From Planctomycetota bacterium (lineage in GTDB: Bacteria > Planctomycetota > UBA8742 > UBA2392): a DNA stretch of 37,300 nucleotides. Every line of letters begins with the position of its first letter. Within the stretch, counting starts at the first letter, position 1. Below are positions 15,836 to 23,031 of the stretch, in pieces. A model generated the notes under the pieces. It did not search any database. It saw nothing but the letters and a program-made list of their open reading frames with translations, and had not been told where the DNA came from. Position numbers and translations under genes: made by a program. The stretch lies in assembly GCA_020848275.1 (NCBI GenBank), contig JADLAK010000012.1:1-37300 (forward strand), in the 5' to 3' direction.

Positions 15836-16318
15836 ATGGCGGCTTACGTGACAGCTTTTATCGGACTGGGCTCCAACCTCGGCGACCGCGAGAAAAACCT
15901 GCGCGACGCCTACGAGCTGCTTGGCAAGCTGCCGCAGACAAACGGGCTGCGGCTGTCGTCGCTGATAGAAACCAAGCCCGTCGATTCGCCGGCCGGCAGC
16001 CCGGATTTCATGAACGCGGTGGCCAAAATCGAGACCAAGTTGCCGCCGCGCGATTTGCTTAAAGCGTTGCTGGGTATCGAGAAGCAACTTGGCCGCGACC
16101 GCAGCGGCGTGCGCAACGAACCCCGGACGCTGGACCTCGACCTGCTGCTTTACGGCGACAAGGTCGTCAATGAGCCGGACCTGGTTGTGCCGCACCCGCG
16201 CATGCACCAGCGCGAGTTCGTGTTGTGGCCGCTGTTGCAGATCGACAGCCGGGTGCGCGACCCGCGCACGGGCGACCCCTTTGCCGATGCCTACCAGAAG
16301 TTGAAAGGACACCCATGA
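15836..16318 (+). CDS. folK: 2-amino-4-hydroxy-6-hydroxymethyldihydropteridine pyrophosphokinase (HPPK)
   Basis: A 160-residue enzyme that transfers pyrophosphate from ATP to 6-hydroxymethyl-dihydropterin in folate synthesis. Family marks: the opening AFIGLGSNLGDREKNL, a Y/F-x-N-A-V-A-K-I-E-T core strand (FMNAVAKIET), the catalytic and Mg-binding segment RTLDLDLLLYG, and the closing VPHPRMHQREFVLWPL block. The length is normal. Its stop overlaps the panC start as ATGA, so folate and pantothenate genes are translationally coupled. No ribosome site precedes the ATG; see the adjacent promoter candidate. Confidence 0.96.
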   Translation: MAAYVTAFIGLGSNLGDREKNLRDAYELLGKLPQTNGLRLSSLIETKPVDSPAGSPDFMNAVAKIETKLPPRDLLKALLGIEKQLGRDRSGVRNEPRTLDLDLLLYGDKVVNEPDLVVPHPRMHQREFVLWPLLQIDSRVRDPRTGDPFADAYQKLKGHP

Positions 16319-17187
16319 AGGTAGTTTCCGACAAGGTTTCGCTGCGCAAGGCGCGAGCTTCCTTTAAGGGAACCGTCGGGTTTGTGCCCACGATGGGCGC
16401 GTTGCATGCCGGGCATGCGAGCCTCGTGGAACGCTCGGCCAGGGATAACGACCGCACGGTTGTCAGCATCTTCGTCAACCCGACGCAGTTTGGCCCCAAA
16501 GAAGACTTCAGCAAGTACCCGCGGACACTTGAGGCCGATCTGGCGCTCTGCCGAAAAGCGGGCGCCGACCTCGTGTACACACCCGCTACGCTCTACGACA
16601 AAGACCACCAGACCTGGATCGACGTCGAGAACGTCGCCGCACCGCTTTGCGGCGAACGCCGGCCCGGTCACTTCCGGGGGGTGGCGACAGTGGTGGCCAA
16701 GTTCTTCAACCTGGTGCAGCCTACACGGGTGTATTTCGGGCAGAAGGACGCCCAGCAGGCAATGCTGCTGACGACCATGGCGCGCGAACTGGACTTCCCG
16801 CTCGAGGTCATCACGTGCCCGACGGTACGCGAGGCCGACGGCCTGGCTATGTCCAGCCGCAACCGGTACCTGTCGCCCGACGAACGCAAACGCGCGCTGG
16901 TGATCAGCCGCACGCTGCACGCGGTGCAGACGTTGTTCGACAAGGGTGAACGTGACGTCGACAAGCTGGAATCTGTGATGGAATCGGCGCTCGGGGCGGA
17001 AGTGGATCGTGTGGACTACGCGGAAATCCGCCGCTGGCGGGATTTGGGCGAGATCAAGATGATCGAGGAGCCCGTTCTTGCGACGATCGCGGTCTTCGTC
17101 GGTAACACTCGCCTGATCGACAACATCGTCCTGACCCCAAAGCGCGGAAAGCTGGCCTCACGCCAAGGCGCCAAGAGACCAGCGTAG
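16315..17187 (+). CDS. panC: pantothenate synthetase
   Basis: A 290-residue enzyme that condenses pantoate and beta-alanine with ATP to give pantothenate. Nucleotidyltransferase motifs: PTMGALHAGH (25-34), FVNPTQF (53-59), the GQKDAQQ loop (142-148) and the KMSKS-like MSSRNRYL (179-186). The ATG at 16315 overlaps folK (ATGA). The core ends around TRLIDN. The last residues (ASRQGAK) are encoded by the left arm of the inverted repeat at 17155-17177, so the C-terminal tail was probably rewritten by insertion of the downstream cassette. Confidence 0.96.
   Translation: MKVVSDKVSLRKARASFKGTVGFVPTMGALHAGHASLVERSARDNDRTVVSIFVNPTQFGPKEDFSKYPRTLEADLALCRKAGADLVYTPATLYDKDHQTWIDVENVAAPLCGERRPGHFRGVATVVAKFFNLVQPTRVYFGQKDAQQAMLLTTMARELDFPLEVITCPTVREADGLAMSSRNRYLSPDERKRALVISRTLHAVQTLFDKGERDVDKLESVMESALGAEVDRVDYAEIRRWRDLGEIKMIEEPVLATIAVFVGNTRLIDNIVLTPKRGKLASRQGAKRPA
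17155..17177. repeat. left arm of a perfect 23-bp inverted repeat around the GxxExxY gene
   Basis: The sequence (core CCTCACGCCAAGGCGCCAAG) is the exact reverse complement of 17653-17675. It lies inside the last codons of panC. Confidence 0.9.
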
Positions 17188-17250
17188 TCGCGGGACAAAC
17201 GTGAATCCGCGCCGTGCGCCAATCAACCCACAATCAATGGAGGACAAACC

Positions 17251-17652
17251 ATGGCCGCATCCAAGGAAGATCAGCGGGAACTGGATCGTATCGCGAAGAT
17301 CTGCGTGAACATTGCCTATGTCATTCACAAGAAATTGGGACCGGGACTTCTGGAATCCGCCTATCTGCGCATCTTCCTGCACGAATTGCGTAAAGCCGGC
17401 TTGAAGGCGGCAACGGAAGTCGCAGTACCGCTGATCTGGGACGGAGAGGACATGGGCACCGCATACCGTGCGGACCTGATTGTCGAAGGAAAACTCGTAA
17501 TTGAATTGAAGGCAGTCGACAATCACCCCAAGCTGTTCGCACGGCAATTGCAGACGTACCTGAAACTATTGGACTACCGGCTGGGCCTTGTCATTAGCTT
17601 CGGGTTGGAAACCATTGCCAAGGGCACTGAAAGGGTTGCCAACAACTTTTGA
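17251..17652 (+). CDS. GxxExxY protein (PD-(D/E)XK nuclease-like)
   Basis: The protein has 133 residues. The family motif G-L-L-E-S-A-Y is at 32-38 (GxxExxY). A nuclease-like core follows: D75 in YRADLIV, E85 and K87 in VIELKAVD, then RQLQTYLKLL (98-107), matching the D ... E-x-K ... Q order of PD-(D/E)XK folds. Family biochemistry is not established, so nuclease activity is inferred from motif order. GGAGG about eight bases before the ATG is a strong ribosome site. Base composition is visibly lower in GC than in panC and ruvB. Perfect 23-bp inverted repeats bracket the gene. The 3' end abuts the right repeat arm. Confidence 0.9.
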   Translation: MAASKEDQRELDRIAKICVNIAYVIHKKLGPGLLESAYLRIFLHELRKAGLKAATEVAVPLIWDGEDMGTAYRADLIVEGKLVIELKAVDNHPKLFARQLQTYLKLLDYRLGLVISFGLETIAKGTERVANNF

Positions 17653-17675
17653 CTCTTGGCGCCTTGGCGTGAGGC
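17653..17675. repeat. right arm of the perfect 23-bp inverted repeat
   Basis: Exact reverse complement of 17155-17177 (core CTTGGCGCCTTGGCGTGAGG). It starts one base after the GxxExxY stop and ends ten bases before the ruvB ATG. Its GAGG is the only ribosome-site-like sequence before ruvB. Confidence 0.9.
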
Positions 17676-17685
17676 ATGCTTTTCA

Positions 17686-18675
17686 ATGACTGACGAAAAT
17701 CCAGCGGATGTGCTTGAACGCGGCGCGACGACCGACGAGCGCGATTTCGAAGCCGCGTTGAGGCCGCGACGCCTTGCTGAATTCGTCGGCCAGCGGCCCA
17801 TCGTCCACAACCTCGATGTCTATCTCGCCGCGGCCAAACAGCGCAACGAACCGCTCGACCACATCCTGTTTTCCGGCATGCCCGGCCTTGGCAAAACCAC
17901 GCTCGCGCAACTGATCGCCGTCGAGATGGGCTCGCACATGCACGGCACCAGCGGCCCGGTGCTTGAGCGCGCGGGCGACCTCGTGGGTATATTGACCAAC
18001 CTCAAGCGCGGCGACGTGTTGTTCGTCGACGAAATTCACCGCCTGCCCGCGCCCGTTGAGGAATATCTCTACAGCGCGATGGAAGACTTCCACGTCGATA
18101 TCCAGATCGACAAGGGCCCCGCCGCGCGCAGCGTGCGCATCGACATCCAGCGTTTCACGCTCGTTGGCGCGACCACGCGCGAGGGGCTGTTGTCGTCGCC
18201 GTTTCGCGCGCGTTTTGGCGTGACGGAACGCCTCGACCCTTACGAAGCCGCGGATATTCGCAAAATTGTCGAGCGTTCGGCGGGCCTGCTCAAGACCGAA
18301 ATCGATGCCGCCGCACTTGAACTGGTGTCGAGCCGCGCGCGCGGTACGCCGCGCGTGGCGAATCGCATTTTGCGGCGGCTGCGCGACGTCGCGCAGGTGC
18401 GCGCCAGGGGCAAGATCACCGAATCCGTAGCCCGCGAAGGTTTATTGATGCTCGGGATCGACGAGTACGGATTGACCGAGATGGACAGGCGGATTTTGCG
18501 TTGCCTCGCCGATCAAGGCGGGCCCGCGGGGCTGCGCACGGTCGCCGTCGCCGTGGGTGAAGAAGAAGACACCATCGAAGACGCCTACGAGCCGCATCTG
18601 ATTCGCGAGGGTTTAATCCAAGTGACGCCACGAGGTCGAAAGCTGACCGAAAAGGGCAAAAAACTGGCAAAGTAA
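17686..18675 (+). CDS. ruvB: Holliday junction branch migration ATPase RuvB
   Basis: A 329-residue AAA+ motor that drives branch migration with RuvA. Walker A is GMPGLGKT (64-71), Walker B VLFVDE (111-116), sensor 1 GATTR (161-165), an arginine finger in SPFRARFG (171-178), and the winged helix ends EGLIQVTPRGRKLTEKGKKL. The usual second residue of the P-loop is P; here it is M. An in-frame ATG at 17656 is rejected because its ten extra codons are encoded by the repeat arm. No ruvA or ruvC is adjacent. Confidence 0.97.
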   Translation: MTDENPADVLERGATTDERDFEAALRPRRLAEFVGQRPIVHNLDVYLAAAKQRNEPLDHILFSGMPGLGKTTLAQLIAVEMGSHMHGTSGPVLERAGDLVGILTNLKRGDVLFVDEIHRLPAPVEEYLYSAMEDFHVDIQIDKGPAARSVRIDIQRFTLVGATTREGLLSSPFRARFGVTERLDPYEAADIRKIVERSAGLLKTEIDAAALELVSSRARGTPRVANRILRRLRDVAQVRARGKITESVAREGLLMLGIDEYGLTEMDRRILRCLADQGGPAGLRTVAVAVGEEEDTIEDAYEPHLIREGLIQVTPRGRKLTEKGKKLAK

Positions 18676-18679
18676 GTCG

Positions 18680-18700
18680 GCTGGGCCCGCTGGGCCCAGC
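18680..18700 (+). terminator. GC hairpin just past ruvB
   Basis: A nine-base-pair stem GCTGGGCCC / GGGCCCAGC with a three-base loop begins four bases after the ruvB stop. There is no T-tract, so it may end transcription only with help or protect the 3' end. Confidence 0.45.
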
Positions 18701-18741
18701 AAGCTATCTATCGCATGCAATTCGTGATTGCAGGGGCCCTT

Positions 18742-18766
18742 CCCAAGAACGCGGTGCGTTTTTGGG
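18742..18766. repeat. hairpin element, copy B
   Basis: CCCAAGAACGC (18742-18752) and GCGTTTTTGGG (18756-18766) form an 11-bp stem (one G-T pair) around GGT. It is followed by TTCGCTCC and GTCGCCCC, as in copy A at 7080-7106. It lies between ruvB and the next gene. Confidence 0.55.
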
Positions 18767-18842
18767 TTCGCTCCTGTTAGTCGCCCCGAGGCACGTTCCG
18801 CTGCCTTAATTCCGTCAGGTCTGCCTCAAATTTGACGGTGCT

Positions 18843-18873
18843 TTGACAAGTGGCACGCGATGGTTTGCGTGCC
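18843..18873 (+). promoter_or_regulatory. possible promoter/operator: TTGACA beside a 7-bp inverted repeat
   Basis: TTGACA (18843-18848) is a perfect -35. It is followed by GGCACGC (18852-18858) and its complement GCGTGCC (18867-18873), a possible repressor site. No convincing -10 lies at 16-18 bases, so this is weak. Confidence 0.25.
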
Positions 18874-18937
18874 GGGTCTATTTTGGATAGCGTGCTTGAA
18901 CTTCAATGCGGGCCAACTAACCAACAAAGGGGAACAT

Positions 18938-19558
18938 ATGTCCAAGGTGCAATTTTTACTGGTGCTGGGTTTTGCGGGCGTGATGTCGCTTGCCGGCAGC
19001 TTCCTGGCGGTCAACACGCTCATGGGCGACAAGGTGCACGCAAAAGGCACTACCGAGGTGCTCGGCGGTGCAGGCTCGGCCGTTGTTGCCACGAAGTTTC
19101 AGTTGCAGGATGCTGATGGCAACGTGCGTGGAGGCTTTGCAGTCGCTGACGACGGCCAAGTTGTCTTCACTATCTTTGATAAGAAGGGGAATGCCCGCAT
19201 CACACAGAGCCTCAAGGACGAGGACGCGGTCATTGCCGTGACAGACCGCAAGCTCAGGCCCCGTCTAAGCATGACTTCTTCCAAGGACTTCCCGGGCTGT
19301 TTCATCGCTTATGATCGCCGCGGCAATCCGGGCGCGATGATGGTAACCGATGACGACGGCATGGCCGGCATTGAGTTGCAGGCAAAGGAAAACAAGAGCC
19401 GTATCCAGATCCAGGCCCAGGAAACCGGCACTTCCGTGATCCAGCTCAAGTCCAACGAAAAGCTGCGTGGCCAGTTCATGACTGACGCTGACGGCAACCC
19501 GCAGATCGTTTTGGCCGACGAAGACCAGAACATCATCTGGTCGGCGCCCAAGAAGTAG
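18938..19558 (+). CDS. exported or membrane-anchored beta-repeat protein of unknown function
   Basis: A 206-residue protein with an N-terminal hydrophobic segment (about 5-28, FLLVLGFAGVMSLAGSFLAV). It is read as a signal peptide or signal anchor. The remainder is built of short beta units with D-x-x-G-N/D turns (FQLQDADGNVRGGFAVADDG, then VVFTIFDKKGNARIT; later FMTDADGNPQIVLADEDQN). This is a repeating 'strand - DxxG turn - strand' pattern with no catalytic motif. AAAGGGG six bases before ATG 18938 is a good ribosome site. A longer frame from 18860 lacks one and runs through the putative operator. It has its own terminator, so it is probably monocistronic. Confidence 0.8.
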   Translation: MSKVQFLLVLGFAGVMSLAGSFLAVNTLMGDKVHAKGTTEVLGGAGSAVVATKFQLQDADGNVRGGFAVADDGQVVFTIFDKKGNARITQSLKDEDAVIAVTDRKLRPRLSMTSSKDFPGCFIAYDRRGNPGAMMVTDDDGMAGIELQAKENKSRIQIQAQETGTSVIQLKSNEKLRGQFMTDADGNPQIVLADEDQNIIWSAPKK

Positions 19559-19576
19559 TCAAGACAGCGCAATACA

Positions 19577-19602
19577 CACGGGCCGCCGCAAGGCGGTCTG
19601 TG
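19577..19602 (+). terminator. hairpin with GNRA loop between the anchored protein and the T6SS locus
   Basis: An 11-bp stem (CACGGGCCGCC / GGCGGTCTGTG, two G-T pairs) closes a GCAA tetraloop. A modest CATTTAAT follows. It lies 18 bases after the stop codon. Confidence 0.6.
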
Positions 19603-19641
19603 CATTTAATGCAACATTGATGGGGTAAAGCGTTGCCTTGC

Positions 19642-19669
19642 TTGACTGCAAGGCCGCTGCGGGCATGAT
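19642..19669 (+). promoter_or_regulatory. candidate promoter of the T6SS operon
   Basis: TTGACT (19642-19647), 16 bases, CATGAT (19664-19669): five of six and four of six consensus matches. Initiation near 19676 gives a leader of about 19 bases before the FHA gene. Confidence 0.4.
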
Positions 19670-19694
19670 GGCCGGGCTCAAACGGGTAATCATA

Positions 19695-20945
19695 ATGGCC
19701 ATCAAGCTTTGCGTCACTTTGACCAAAGACAGCGGCAACCTGCTGGCGGAACTTGTCTTTGATAAAGACAAAGTCGCCGTCGGCCGCTCCCCTGAAAACG
19801 ACCTGCTGCTGGTCGACGTCGACGGCATGGTCTCGCGCACCCACGCGGTTTTCATCAAGCGCGGCGACGACTACGTGGTCATGGATTTCGGCAGCCGCAA
19901 CGGGACTTACGTCAACGACAAGCGGATGGAGCCGAGCACGACTGTCGACGTGAAAGCCGGCGACACGGTGCGCGTCGGGCCCTATTCGGTGAAGGTTGAG
20001 TCGACCACTATCACCGATGTCACGGTGGCCGTCGCGAAGTCGAATGTAATTTTCAACGGCCCGGTCAAAAAACCCGACGACACCGGCGAAGTCCCCGCGC
20101 TTGGCCCCAACAAGGTACAGACCGCGCCGCTAGTGGCCGAGTTGCAGAACCCGCCGACCAAGGCCGAAAAGCGGCCCGACCTCGACGAGCCCCAAACGCC
20201 AATCCCGCCCAAGAAAGAAACGCGCCCGGTACGCACTGAGCTGCCGACGGGCAAAACTGAAAATTTGCCCGTCGAGGGCGTGAACGAAATGGTGGCCGCG
20301 TCCTACAAGGTCATGGCGAGGCTGTCGGAACACTTCCTGGGCGAAAGCAGCTTCACCAAGCCCGAGCAGATGGAACTTTTTGGCCGCCTGATCGAGCAGA
20401 CTCTGGATGTGACGCTTGACTGGCTGGTGAAATGCCTCAAGGGCCGCAGCGAGTTCGAGGGCCAGTTCGAAGCGTTCGTGACCATGGCTTTCAAACGCAC
20501 CAATAACCCGATCAAGCAGGTCAAGAACCAGATGGAGATCCGCCGCTACCCGCTTGATTGGCGCGGCGAGCCCGACATGGAAAACGTCAAGCGCATGCTT
20601 GAGGGCGCTTATCGAGACCTTGGCGAACACCAGATGGGCATGGTGGCCGGCGTGCAAGAAGCCGTGCAGGCGATCATGCGCCGCATCGATCCCGAAACGA
20701 TGGAGCAGCAGGTGCTCGCGGGGGCGGGCGGTTTGGGCAAAATGTTCGCGAAAATGTCATTGGAGAAGCGCGCGTGGCGGTTATACAGCACCACATATCG
20801 CGAATTGCTGGCCGAAAGCACCAAACTTTTCAACGACGTGATTTTTCCCAGCATCCGAAAGGGTTACCTGCAGTCGCATTCCAAGGAAGCAAAGGACCCA
20901 AAGCCGAATTCGGCGCCAAAAATCGAAGTGGTCAAGCCGAACTAA
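19695..20945 (+). CDS. tagH: T6SS-associated FHA-domain protein (TagH/Fha-like)
   Basis: The 416-residue protein has an N-terminal FHA domain (about 3-105) with the phosphothreonine-binding residues in place: GRS (30-32), SRTH (47-50) and GSRNGT (66-71). A Pro/Lys-rich linker follows (about 125-195). The C-terminal helical region (about 205-385) includes LFGRLIEQTLDVTLDWLVKC and an FxRTNNPIK-like segment (FKRTNNPIKQVKN) typical of T6SS FHA proteins. Fha proteins link Ser/Thr phosphorylation to T6SS assembly; no PpkA-like kinase or phosphatase is visible here. The ATG at 19695 begins the FHA fold; the ribosome site is poor. It heads the T6SS locus. Confidence 0.88.
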   Translation: MAIKLCVTLTKDSGNLLAELVFDKDKVAVGRSPENDLLLVDVDGMVSRTHAVFIKRGDDYVVMDFGSRNGTYVNDKRMEPSTTVDVKAGDTVRVGPYSVKVESTTITDVTVAVAKSNVIFNGPVKKPDDTGEVPALGPNKVQTAPLVAELQNPPTKAEKRPDLDEPQTPIPPKKETRPVRTELPTGKTENLPVEGVNEMVAASYKVMARLSEHFLGESSFTKPEQMELFGRLIEQTLDVTLDWLVKCLKGRSEFEGQFEAFVTMAFKRTNNPIKQVKNQMEIRRYPLDWRGEPDMENVKRMLEGAYRDLGEHQMGMVAGVQEAVQAIMRRIDPETMEQQVLAGAGGLGKMFAKMSLEKRAWRLYSTTYRELLAESTKLFNDVIFPSIRKGYLQSHSKEAKDPKPNSAPKIEVVKPN

Positions 20946-20956
20946 CGAGGACTGCC

Positions 20957-21406
20957 ATGAAAACGCGTGCGATTCTTCTGTTGGTCCTGACTCTCGTGCT
21001 GTCCGCTTGCGGCGGCACCTCGTCCATCCGGGTGCACGGCATTTCGCCGCTGAACAAGAACGAAGCGGGCGAGTCAACACCCGTGGACGTGCGCATTTAC
21101 CTGTTGCGCAACGACGGCAAGTTCATGTCGGCGCCCTATGACCAGCTCTGGACGGCTGACAAGGATGCGCTGGGCGCCGATGCGGTCGGCGATCACCTGG
21201 CAATCACGGTTTTCCCGTCGGAAGCCGGCGACAAGCCCAAGGAAGTCTCGCTGGGTACGCTGGCGGCGGACGTGAAATTCATTGGCGTGATGGCGCTTTA
21301 CCCGAAATCCGAGGACAAGGGCGAACGCCGCGTGGTGGTGCCCGTGGGCGACGCGCCGGGGTATGTGTTCGAGTTCACGGGTTATCGCATCCAGTTGAAA
21401 AAGTAA
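20957..21406 (+). CDS. tssJ: T6SS outer-membrane lipoprotein TssJ
   Basis: A protein of 149 residues with lipoprotein signal MKTRAILLLVLTLVLSAC (Cys18). The mature beta-rich domain has VDVRIYLLRNDGKFMSAPYD, LGADAV, and a late LGTLAADVKFIGVMALYP segment. This fits the transthyretin-like TssJ/SciN fold with its L/Y-rich strands. TssJ anchors the TssL-TssM complex at the outer membrane. It starts 11 bases after the tagH stop with AACGAGGA as ribosome site. An in-frame extension into tagH is an artefact. Confidence 0.88.
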   Translation: MKTRAILLLVLTLVLSACGGTSSIRVHGISPLNKNEAGESTPVDVRIYLLRNDGKFMSAPYDQLWTADKDALGADAVGDHLAITVFPSEAGDKPKEVSLGTLAADVKFIGVMALYPKSEDKGERRVVVPVGDAPGYVFEFTGYRIQLKK

Positions 21407-21411
21407 TTCTC

Positions 21412-21573
21412 ACCGCCGAGTCGCGGTGGCGCGGGGAACTGCAATTTAGCCACGAATAAACACGAATTGCGGTTGCCGTAACACCCGGATGGCTGTGGTT
21501 GTTGATTCGAGTAGATTCGTGTTCATTCGTGGCTAAAAAGTTGTTTTTCTCCGCGTCTCTGCGTGTCCGCGGT
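21412..21573. repeat. nested double inverted repeat between tssJ and tssK
   Basis: Outer arms (21412-21438 and 21547-21573) follow an ACCGCGGAGACGCGG-like pattern and match at 19 of 27 positions. Inside them, arms at 21446-21467 and 21515-21536 (TTAGCCACGAAT then AAACACGAAT, and complement) match at 21 of 22. The inner family recurs at 23722-23802, 27312-27398 and 28428-28502. The whole 186-base gap is essentially this element plus the tssK ribosome site. Confidence 0.85.
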
Positions 21574-21592
21574 TGATTTTTGGAGAGGTTCT

Positions 21593-22945
21593 GTGGATTA
21601 CCGCCAAAAAGTGCACTGGAGCGAGGGGCTTTTCCTCACCCCGCACCACTTTCAACAGTGGGACCGCTACCACGAGAACCTGCTGCGGCAGGGCATGCGC
21701 GCGATCCAGCCGCTGTATTACGGCGTGGCGGAACTGAAATTTGACGAGACGGCTTTAACCGGCGGCGAACTGGTGCTGTCGCGCTGCGCGGCGATTATGC
21801 CCGACGGCATGATCGTTGATCTGCCTGAACTCGACGAAGCGCCGCCTTCGCGTCCCCTTGCGGCGGCGTTTGCGGCCAAGCAGGAAAAACTCGGCGTTTA
21901 TCTTGTCGCGCCCCTGGCGCGCGACGGCAGCGTGGGCGTCAGCGCCGCGGGCGAGACTGACGGCCGCGCGACGCGTTTTAAATCGCGCTCGGTTAAGCTG
22001 CGTGATGAGAATACCGGCGCCGACGAGCGAGATGTCCCGGCGGCTCTGAAGAACCTGCGGCTGGTGTTCGAGGGCGAATCGCTGGACGAAGCCGTCAGCC
22101 TGAAAATCGCCGAAGTTATGCGCACCGAAACCGGGGCATACAAGCTGAACACGAATTACGTTCCGCCGCTGCTTTCGATTGCGGCGTCGCCCTATTTGAT
22201 GAGCCTGCTGCGCCGCCTGGTCGAGATCACCTCGGCCAAGAGCGTTGAACTGTCGCAGCAGCGCCGCCAGCGGTCTCAAGGCCTTGTGCAGTTCACGACC
22301 TCGGAAGCCGCCAATTTCTGGTTATTAAATACCGTCAACGCGCACATCCCGGGCCTGATTCACCTGTTCAACCACACGCGCAGCCACCCGGAGACGATGT
22401 ACCTCGAACTCGCGCGGCTTGCGGGCACGCTCTATACGTTTACCAACGAGGGCCAGCCCAAGGACGTGCCGCCATATGCGCACGAAGACCTGGGCGGGAC
22501 GTTTGCGGGCCTCGAGAAACAGTTGCGCGCGCTGCTCGAAACGACCATTGCGTCGCGCTGCGTTCCGATCCCCGTCGAGAAGATCAACAACGCGCTGTAC
22601 GCGGCGCGCCTTGTCGATGACCGCATGGTTGCCGGGGCACAGTTCTTCCTCGCCGTCGGCTCGGCGTCGCCGCCGGAAAAAGTCGTCAGCGAGTTGCCGC
22701 TGAAGGCCAAAGTCAGCTCGCGCGACCGCGTCGACAAACTGATTGCGCAGGCGATGCGCGGCCTGCCGCTTAAGTACGTTGCCGCGCCGCCGCCGGATGT
22801 GCCGGTGCAGCCCGGCCGCAGTTATTTCCAGGTCGAGAAGGCCGGTGAACACTGGGAAGCGATTGCGAACACGCGCACGATCGCAATGTACTTCCCGCCG
22901 GAGTTCCAGGACCTGAAGTTGGAATTGATGGCGATCAAGGATTAA
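21593..22945 (+). CDS. tssK: T6SS baseplate protein TssK
   Basis: A 450-residue protein with the TssK signature near its start (VHWSEGLFLTPHHFQQWDRY) and typical inner blocks (RCVPIPVEKINNALYAARL; FFLAVGS). TssK trimers connect the baseplate to the TssJLM membrane complex and resemble phage receptor-binding proteins. GTG at 21593 is chosen because GGAGAGG lies just upstream. An earlier GTG at 21563 has no ribosome site and would be encoded by the palindrome arm. Length is normal for the family. Confidence 0.95.
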   Translation: MDYRQKVHWSEGLFLTPHHFQQWDRYHENLLRQGMRAIQPLYYGVAELKFDETALTGGELVLSRCAAIMPDGMIVDLPELDEAPPSRPLAAAFAAKQEKLGVYLVAPLARDGSVGVSAAGETDGRATRFKSRSVKLRDENTGADERDVPAALKNLRLVFEGESLDEAVSLKIAEVMRTETGAYKLNTNYVPPLLSIAASPYLMSLLRRLVEITSAKSVELSQQRRQRSQGLVQFTTSEAANFWLLNTVNAHIPGLIHLFNHTRSHPETMYLELARLAGTLYTFTNEGQPKDVPPYAHEDLGGTFAGLEKQLRALLETTIASRCVPIPVEKINNALYAARLVDDRMVAGAQFFLAVGSASPPEKVVSELPLKAKVSSRDRVDKLIAQAMRGLPLKYVAAPPPDVPVQPGRSYFQVEKAGEHWEAIANTRTIAMYFPPEFQDLKLELMAIKD

Positions 22946-22951
22946 CGGAAC

Positions 22952-23026
22952 CAGAGCCCATCGCGCAAGCGATGGGATTGAAACCCGGGCACAGGCAGTA
23001 TCCCACGGCTGACGCAGTGGGCTCTG
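22952..23026. repeat. paired palindrome (CCCAC..ACGC..GTGGGCTCT family) between tssK and tssL
   Basis: Outer arms of 27 bases (22952-22978 and 23000-23026) match at 21 positions. The mismatches are compensated inside each half, because each half forms its own hairpin (CCCATCG-CGCAAG-CGATGGG on the left). Same architecture as 2968-3040 in the atp operon. Confidence 0.8.
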
Positions 23027-23031
23027 AATCT

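Larger units (their letters stand above)
17155..17675. mobile_element. putative 521-bp GxxExxY cassette bounded by perfect inverted repeats
   Basis: The unit consists of a 23-bp perfect inverted repeat at both ends and a single gene with its own strong ribosome site. It interrupts the region between panC and ruvB and supplies the panC tail. There is no transposase, and I see no target duplication. The call rests on the exact repeats and the lower GC of the gene they enclose. Confidence 0.45.

Noticed and set aside
17656..17685. longer RuvB N-terminus
   Set aside because: The extra codons come from the inverted-repeat arm, and RuvB homologs begin near MTDE at 17686.
18850..18869. sigma-54 promoter (TGGCACG...TTGC) before the anchored protein gene
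   Set aside because: The distance between the GG and GC elements is 13 bases instead of 10, and the TGGCACG is better explained as half of the 7-bp inverted repeat.
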